Under the pieces are notes generated by a model. It was not told where the DNA came from. It saw only the letters and a list, made by a program, of their open reading frames with translations, and did no database searches. 64,000 nucleotides of DNA from Glycine soja. Its lineage: Eukaryota > Streptophyta > Magnoliopsida > Fabales > Fabaceae. The stretch lies in assembly GCF_004193775.1 (NCBI RefSeq), contig NC_041010.1, forward strand, positions 45,001,562-45,065,561, in the 5' to 3' direction. Of the stretch, positions 58,201 to 64,000 are shown in pieces (the first letter of the stretch is position 1; each line of letters starts with the position of its first letter). A program made the translations under genes and the position numbers.

Positions 58201-61197
58201 ACAGTTTAACTTTTAAAAAATATCAGACTTTTGACTACACAAATTTAAAAACCGATTTTCCTCTAAATTAAAAAAAAAGTTTTAAAAAAACAGTTTTAGT
58301 AAATAACCAGTTTTCCATAATAATTAACAAAATGCTATGTATTTTTGTGCATTCTAGTATAACAATAACTACACATAATCCACAAATCTACCTAAAAAGC
58401 ATATATTCAACAACATGCATATATTCTATTTTGTTAAAAAATAAAAAAAACATGCATATATATTCCATAAATAATTTGAATATTCAACAACATGCATATA
58501 TTCAATAACATCCAACATCATCATCAACATATATCATTCTATATAACATATTTATTAAAATTTCGAATAAAAACAAAGAAAAAATGTTTTACTCTAATTA
58601 AACAGTTTTAAAAATAACAGTTTTATTATACATTTTTTTTCTCTAGTTTTAACATTTTTTCTAACTAAACTGTTTTATAGACAGTTTTAAAAATGTTAAC
58701 ATCATATATTATATATAAACAGTTTTATATAAACAGTTTTATTAAACAGATCATGCAAAATTAAACAGTTTTATTAAACAAAAAAATTATACAGTTTCTA
58801 ATTAAACAGTTTTATTAACAACAAAATTCGAAATATATATAAACATCATATATTATAACACATCATGCAAGTAGAAACATCATATTTTCTTTGACAGATC
58901 ATGCAAAATTATAACATCATATATATAAACATCATATATCTAAAATTATAAGTAGAAAAATTACTAACTTGTTGAAGCTTGAGAGAACAAATTCAGAGAG
59001 CAAGGAGCAGCAGGAGGAGGCAAATTTGGACACTGATACAATAAAAAATATTTATGTTAATAAGTAGTAACAAATAAAAACAGAAAAATATAATAAGTGA
59101 AAAGAGTGTTACCAAATTATAGAACAAGTGTATGAACTGAATGATAATGGACTGAAAATGAACTGGTGAGGATGGAAATGGAAACCGAAAATTTTTCTAA
59201 GTTTCAAAAACACAACACTGAGCATGAGGATAAACACGCGGTTTGGCTATATAGTGTAAAAAAACCCAGGGAATAACTCACGGAATGCCCCTCGCAAAAC
59301 AACAGAGTCAAAGGCTAACCTCCTAGCTTCAGCTATATGAGCAGAACGGTGCAGCTAGGAAAGCAGGGATTCCTTTTTGCCAGGGGCTGCAAGCCATTTC
59401 CGAGGGGTAACACCCCTGTCACGTCTGGGCCGCACAGCTTTTTGCAGTGCATGGTCATGTCGTGTTGACTTATGGGAAGATTCCGTCAGCTTTACAGAAA
59501 ACGAGGGCATACCCGTGTGTTTGGCCGTCTGAAAACAACATGCTGTTTTAAAATTCATTTCCCGCTCTTTTTTTTGCCAAGGCTTTTGTATTTTTGCGAG
59601 GGACAAACCCCTGTGTAAATGTAAGTGGTCCCAGCCTTCTCAAATGTCATTTTGCCAGGGGTTTCCTTGGCTTAGTCCCTGGGAAATTTGCCAGGGGTTA
59701 ATGTCCCTGTCAAAAATCCCTGGCAAATGGGCATATTTCTTGTAGTGAAAAAAAAGTTACATATGACAGAAAATTAGCTAGGTTGCTATAAATTAAATTG
59801 TTATTTCTTGAGTATTAATAATTTGAAATATGAACTCTTTGTCTGAGAGGAAAATTAAAAACTTTCTAGTTCTAAAAAATCATATGAAGAACCAATGACA
59901 AATTGTTGTGTTGAAACCAACTCAAAAATATTTGTGCATGTACATCATACAGTTAAATCCTTTTAAAAATGTGACTTTTGTTATGTTTTATATCATTTTC
60001 CTTAATGTCCATTGTGTTTCAGACTTTACATGGAGGAGTATTGGGCATTCATCATAATTCCTATGAAATAGGAGAGTCATCATCATCAAGGAATGTAAGG
60101 GTACGTTATATAACATACACATTAACACATAAAGAGTGTAATGTACTTTTGTTTTAGTTTCATGCACTCACTTGATTGATCTATCTATATATATTTTTTT
60201 AGGAATGATTCTATTTCAAATTTAAGTAATAAATTTTTATGATGAATTCCTCTGAATCTAGATGAGAATGACAATTGAAGAGCCTCAACTGAGTAGCTCA
60301 CTTTATCCAACTGGTCAAGTCAGTAGAAACCCTTCCCCACCATGGTAAGTTGAATTTCTCCACTGAACCCGGATTTTGGACACATTTTGATATATTTTCA
60401 ATATATCTATAATGATGTATTAAAATTTATCTACTACATCAAATTAATCCTTCTGTTAGTGTATCATGCTAGTGTAGTGATACGTAAAAAATGTGAGATA
60501 TATCATGTTAGTTAAAATTAACACCATTCACAAATTAAATGAAAAGACTATTTTGATCTAACAAAAATATGACTAAAATGAAAATTTTTAAATTCAAGAG
60601 AACAAAAAAAAACTTAAAATATAAATAAAGAAACAAAATAAACCTATCATAAACACAAGGGTATATGCATGAGATTTTTTATTCTTTATCCTATTCTATC
60701 ATCAATGTAGGGCTGGACGAAACACAACTTATGATCCATCATATGATACGCGCGGTTTACCTGTGGATCCCCATTTAAGATGCCTTACCTATATGAATTG
60801 CAACCAGCCATGGTAAGTTTTTTTTATTCTATATTCTATTAACATAACATACATATTATAGAAAAAACATATACAAACATGAACGCTTAAGATTTCTAAT
60901 TCTATGTTCTATTCTATCATCATTGTAGGGCTATAAGAAACACACTTTATGATCCATCATATGCACTGCGTGGATTAGCTTCGGACCCCCATTTGAGATG
61001 TTTGTCCTTAGAAAATGCAGCCAACCATGGTAAGTATTTTATTCTATAATCACACACACGCACGCTTGAGATATTTGTTGTGTATGATATTATAAACACG
61101 GGGTGCAAGTGTAAGCCCTTAATTTCTTGAATTGTGCTCTTATTTATATATATATCTTCACGTGTCAGGTAATGGTGATAGGTTGGGTTCGAACTGA
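52223..61197 (+). CDS. Unrecognised eight-exon gene built from duplicated exons
   Basis: Eight exons join with GT-AG introns and matching phases into 220 residues: 52223-52236, 53253-53391, 54514-54630, 60023-60100, 60262-60344, 60711-60812, 60929-61029 and 61169-61197. The protein starts MPGRRNPTSAFIEPIHEIQF and ends HGNGDRLGSN. It has no signal peptide or membrane span and is rich in Asn, Gln, Ser and Pro. Exons 3 and 4 are homologous (GLSGFHHNLYGIRESSLRNV against GVLGIHHNSYEIGESSSSRN). Exons 6 and 7 are also homologous (RNTTYDPSYDTRGLPVDPHL against RNTLYDPSYALRGLASDPHL). Intron 3 is 5.4 kb because it holds a CACTA transposon. I do not recognise the family, and it could be the tail of a longer gene that has lost its conserved domain. 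The 14-base first exon is the weakest part. Continuous phase through seven introns is the main argument that it is real. Confidence 0.55.
52869..53027. mobile_element. Short palindromic MITE in intron 1
   Basis: The left arm GATTTAAATATGTTTTTGTTTCCTCAAATTTGGG (about 34 bases, with only part quoted as diagnostic: TTAAATATGTTTTTG and CCTCAAATTT) is mirrored at the right by AAATTTGAGAGAC and AAAAAATATATTTAAG. The inverted arms lie about 90 bases apart. Non-coding. Confidence 0.6.
55915..56308. repeat. Tandem AT-rich repeats inside the CACTA element
   Basis: Four to five diverged units of about 80-95 bases, each with AATATAATTAATTGTTT, AAATCATTTTAATTAATAAA and AAAAATCGTTTTTTTT blocks. They lie between the subterminal repeats and the 3' end of the transposase relic. 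Confidence 0.75.
56464..57529 (-). pseudogene. CACTA transposase relic (N- and C-terminal parts, catalytic core deleted)
   Basis: Starting at 57529, the minus strand reads a transposase-associated domain (RSWMYDRTFPG, GFISWAWAQE, IRCPCLKCKCRYI, HVNQHLKRVGF). An in-frame TAG after MPDY interrupts IWIYNGEKF. The same frame continues through DDMVADALG and EEEQ-like acidic text, then AQRFYQLLSECNTPLYEGSS and HSKLSMCVWLLAHKS, as in TNP2-type transposases. It ends near 56890. After a junction with a frame change, the text resumes as GRLYGAGNLAGNYRKG and a Gln-rich coiled-coil (REMIQKLTQEQLAVQ, QQLLQKQQDYFQEQ) with an acidic C-terminus ending at 56467. That is the usual C-terminal part. The whole DDE core is missing, so it cannot be active. 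Confidence 0.85.
57600..57745. repeat. Minisatellite with TTTTACGCGCAAACA units
   Basis: About seven imperfect copies of the 15-20 base unit TTTTACGCGCAAACAA in an otherwise AT-rich part of the CACTA element, just upstream of the transposase relic. The unit stands out because of its CGCG core. Confidence 0.85.
57746..59350. other. AT-rich interior of the CACTA element
   Basis: No coding stretch. Repetitive words such as AAACAGTTTTATTAAACAG and AACATAGTTTTAATT recur, the latter in blocks of about 120-180 bases between 57780 and 58320. Near 58970-59030 a purine-rich, less AT-rich patch could be the transposase 5' leader exon on the minus strand. Confidence 0.5.
60711..61029 (+). repeat. Tandem exon duplication (exons 6 and 7)
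   Basis: Exon 6 (60711-60812) and exon 7 (60929-61029) are about 102 bases each. They share AAACACA-CTTTATGATCCAT, CATATGA/GCA, GGATCCCCATTTAAGATG-like text and the same acceptor context (ATTCTATCATCA-TGTAGGGCT) and donor (CCATGGTAAG). The two units are about 218 bases apart. Because the unit is a multiple of three and starts in the same phase, the duplication adds 34 residues without a frame change. Confidence 0.85.
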
Positions 61198-61753
61198 TCT
61201 CAAGCAATGACTTCACCTTGACAAGGGAGCTGTCATTCATCTATGCTTTGAATCATGATAATTTAGACAATTATGAGAATTTTTGAGATTTTAATTAGCT
61301 TTTCTAAGCACATTTAGTAGTTAATAATTTGGACTTGGTTGCTGATATGTGTTTAGAGATTTTCTTTGGCATTAAAATTTGTAGACTGGTTTCGTGATTG
61401 GCTTTTCGTTGATTATTGAATCTATTTGGAACCTTAGGCACCATTTGGTTAAATAGATTAATCAAGCAATTTTTTTCATATTTTTATTTATTAAATGAAA
61501 TTTTATTCATAAACATGACTGTGGAGCGCATATGAAATAAGATAAACGAGTTTCTGTTTTCTTTTTTGTCTACGATCTTAAATATCTTTTATGGAAAATT
61601 ATCTATCTAATTCTATTTGAAAAATATTTATAACTCGAAACATAATAAAAACGAACTTTTCCATATTTCCAGTATCCTAAGGATTATAGTTAAATAATCT
61701 ACGTACGTAGAAAAAGTTTTACTGGAAATCACAATGGGTGTAGTTTTAATTTG

Positions 61754-61842
<89 letters not shown>

Positions 61843-63461
61843 CTTATCCACTGTACTAAGGGACAATGTTTAGCAAAAACTTAATAAAACTTTGTGTAGA
61901 CTCAATTTTTTTATTATTAAAAGTCACTTAAAGTTAAAGCTTAAAAATAAGAGTTTTAAAAATAAAGTAGGGCAACTTATTTGACAGTTTTAGCTAGAAA
62001 AATCGTTTAACCTCTACAACATGCACATGATAAAAAAATTATTATTTAATCAATGAGAAGACAAACAAATTTTAAGTGCTTTTCAGAAGAAAAATACAAA
62101 TATTTTATATAGCTTAAAAAACATTCAATAATTTTTAAAAGAGAAAATTATTAAATGCTTTTAAAGAGATATGTAAGTTTTTTTAATTTTTTTTATCAAG
62201 ACACAACTTTCATTGTTTTCATTTGATATTTATTTTTACATTTAAAATTTATAATTATTTAATATTTTAAATATTAAATTATTTTAAATTGTGAAATGAC
62301 AATGGAAAATTCAATTTTTTCTGTAGTTAAAAGTCATTAAGTATACAATTTACTAATTTTCTATCATGTGATAAAATATTGAATGCCTTTAAATCTATAT
62401 CAAATATTTAATATTTCCTTTTTTAGATGTTAACTAGTGTCCCTAGGAAAGCGGTGGAATAAGTAAAATAGAAAAGTTTTTCTTATTGAGATACATGAAA
62501 ATGTATTTTCATATGATTTTTAAATGGGTTTTCATATAATTTAATTTCCCAAAAAAACTCCTTTTTAATTTCTTAACAAGTAATTAGGGTACCGGTTAGA
62601 AAGATTGTTTTTTTTTACTTGACACTAACTTAAAAACATTTAATATTTGTATGCCTTTTAGTTTATTAAAATTATAAATATGTATGTCATTAGAATAGGA
62701 AAAGTTAAAGTACTTTTCTCTTTAAAATCATTAATATCTTCTCTCTCTTGAATAATATTAAATGCTTTTCAGGTTATAAAATTTAGTATTAAGTACAGTT
62801 TTTTATTTCATAATTAAAAGCATTGAGTGTTTTCTTTTAATAGATAAAAATATTAAATAAATTTAAATAAAATATTTTGTTTTAAATATTTATAAATTCT
62901 AAATATGTTTTCGGTTTCTTACATGTATCTTTCTTCGGATAAAATCTTGATCAAGACAGAATTATTAGACAGTAAATGTAAGAATATCTTCTGGACAGAA
63001 AATATTTATTTTCTTTAATGGATTTTTTATTAGTAGGTCAAGGTCAGCATTTGTTTAATAATTAAACAATAATAAATTTAATAATAACTTTAAAATAAAT
63101 TTTTAATTAAATTATTTTTACAAACAACTAATATAAAATATGAAATAGGGTGGTAGAAATTTGAATAAAGTGGAGAACATTTCGTAATTTTAGCAAAGGA
63201 CAGAATAAACAATTCCATTTGGGAAACTATTAAAAAAATGAAAGGTTAAACAAATATGCACCAAACTCAATTTGAGGTGAATTATTTTTCCCCATGAAGT
63301 CATGCTTGCCCTTGAGATGCTAAAAAAATCTCCTATAGGCTATTTTAACTACTCCCCTCCCCATGATCAACATTTGTTTTATCTGCCAATTGAATCTGCT
63401 TCTCTTTACATATTTGTGTATTTTCATAAAATCTATACACAATTTTGACTATTAGTATTTG
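61198..63461. other. Intergenic region with a long (TA)n tract
   Basis: A pure (TA)n run of about 80 bases lies at about 61756-61837. The rest is AT-rich with no gene seen. Confidence 0.65.
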
Positions 63462-63557
63462 TTATTGAAATGGATCGACCCAACATTCATCCTCCTCAAC
63501 TGCCTTCTGCCATCGTTTTCTAAAAACTTGTAATTCACGGTAAGACAGTCTTCTCAC
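63462..63557 (-). CDS. Possible last exon of an unidentified gene extending beyond the right edge
   Basis: A 96-base stretch directly after a good acceptor (ATGGTGCAG, minus strand) is open only in one frame. It encodes VRRLSYRELQVFRKRWQKAV followed by EEDECWVDPFQ and a stop. The charged, Trp-containing tail reads like genuine protein and is unlike the surrounding AT-rich translations. The preceding exons would lie to the right, outside the window; I found none in 63558-64000. The family is unknown to me. Confidence 0.4.
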   Translation of the reverse strand: MRRLSYRELQVFRKRWQKAVEEDECWVDPFQ

Positions 63558-64000
63558 CTGCACCATATACAAAATAATATTAGTAAGTAGTATCGACATT
63601 ATTTGGATATAAGACTTAGTTGTACATTTTATTATTATTTTTATATGTGTTGGCATATTTTGTCACCCAACTTCTTTTATGTTTGTACATTATGTCACTT
63701 AACTTTTTAATGTTTTGTTTAGGCGCATTTTGTCACATAGTTTTCAAAATTTTGTGCATTTTGCCACTTACATTATAATTTTGTTTCAGAAAATGAGTGA
63801 TAAAATTCGTGAAAACATAAAAGATGAGTAACAAAAAGTAATAATTAAGGAATAAATATCAATTGTTTAACATAAAAATCTCCTCATAAAGGAAAATGTT
63901 TTTTTTTTGCACAGGAAAATGATATATACATAGAGACATCACTATCATCTGATAAATAGATACTTACTTATAGAGGTAAACAAATGATTATCTGAGCTAA
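63558..64000. other. AT-rich right edge of the window
   Basis: Contains a repeated phrase of the CATTTTGTCAC / TATGTCACTTAACTTT kind (63650-63770), probably a decayed dispersed repeat or part of an intron of the gene ending at 63462. No exon seen. Confidence 0.4.

Larger units (their letters stand above)
55561..59747 (-). mobile_element. CACTA (En/Spm) DNA transposon, non-autonomous
   Basis: The element starts CACTACAAGAAA and ends with its exact complement TTTCTTGTAGTG, with AAA on both sides (55558-55560 and 59748-59750) as the 3-base target duplication of the superfamily. Both subterminal regions (about 55580-55880 and 59370-59730) carry many copies of TTTGCCAGGGG or CCCTGGCAAA in both orientations, the expected transposase-binding repeats. 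Length is 4187 bases. It carries a broken transposase on its minus strand (56464-57529) and a possible 5' leader exon near 58970-59200 with a GTTAGT donor. The perfect ends and target site suggest a fairly recent insertion. Confidence 0.92.
53354..60100 (+). repeat. Tandem segmental duplication covering exon end, intron and next exon
   Basis: Copy A (about 53354-54630) holds the end of exon 2, intron 2 and exon 3. Copy B (about 54593-60100) holds the end of exon 3, intron 3 and exon 4. Shared marks include CAAAACTCAAT-type exon ends, CCACTC(C/T)AAGATATACCCTCAA, ATTGTTATTTCTTGA, CTAGTTCTAAAAAA, GTGTTGAAACCAA, TTTTGTTATGTTTTATATC and TTTCAGACT. Without the CACTA element, intron 3 would be about 1.2 kb against 1.1 kb for intron 2. 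Confidence 0.8.

Noticed and set aside
59355..59606. 83-codon minus-strand ORF at the right end of the CACTA element
   Set aside because: Same reason: it lies in the subterminal repeats and has no similarity to TNPA-like proteins that I can see.

Overview
The window looks like nuclear DNA of a legume, most likely a soybean-type (Glycine/Phaseoleae) genome. The evidence is spliced plant genes with GT-AG introns, AT-rich intergenic DNA full of MITEs, TA microsatellites and decayed retrotransposons, a plant nuclear PSAL gene with a transit peptide, and a DYW-type PPR gene. There are no bacterial operons, CRISPR arrays or prophages. I found no tRNA or rRNA gene. The organism call is an inference from these features, not a database match.

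Left third (1-23,300). A minus-strand atypical dual-specificity phosphatase (1120-3107, five exons) is followed by about 9 kb of AT-rich intergenic DNA with one Stowaway-type MITE. Then come photosystem I subunit XI (PSAL, plus strand, 12099-13675), a minus-strand ROP-interactive CRIB-motif protein (14869-16704, three exons), a (TA)n tract and a dead copia fragment near 17.7 kb. An intronless minus-strand PPR-DYW RNA-editing factor occupies 20946-23261.

Middle third (23,300-46,100). Next to the PPR gene is a frameshifted relic of a different, P-class PPR gene. A nine-exon Gdt1-family cation transporter lies on the minus strand (25399-28427), and a seven-exon CCCH zinc-finger (ZFN-like, five fingers) gene on the plus strand (33192-40294). 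Each of these two genes has one apparent GC-AG intron. The zinc-finger gene also carries a copia relic in its GC-AG intron and a duplicated, decoy 3' splice site. At 45509-46014 is a two-exon gene for a small secreted protein with twelve cysteines.

Right third (46,100-64,000). This part is dominated by mobile and duplicated DNA: a 1.5-kb element with long composite inverted arms (48660-50154), a 0.27-kb tandem duplication (51512-52050), and an unrecognised eight-exon plus-strand gene (52223-61197). That gene has grown by tandem exon duplication. One of its duplicated introns holds a 4.19-kb CACTA (En/Spm) element with perfect 12-base ends and an AAA/AAA target duplication. The CACTA transposase is a deletion derivative with an in-frame stop. 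A last exon of an unidentified minus-strand gene sits near the right edge.

The genes are independent transcription units with unrelated jobs: signalling, photosynthesis, organelle RNA editing, Golgi ion homeostasis, RNA or DNA binding, and a secreted peptide. I do not see a cluster or pathway linking them. The least-explained part is the exon-duplicated gene at 52-61 kb and the transposon in its third intron.
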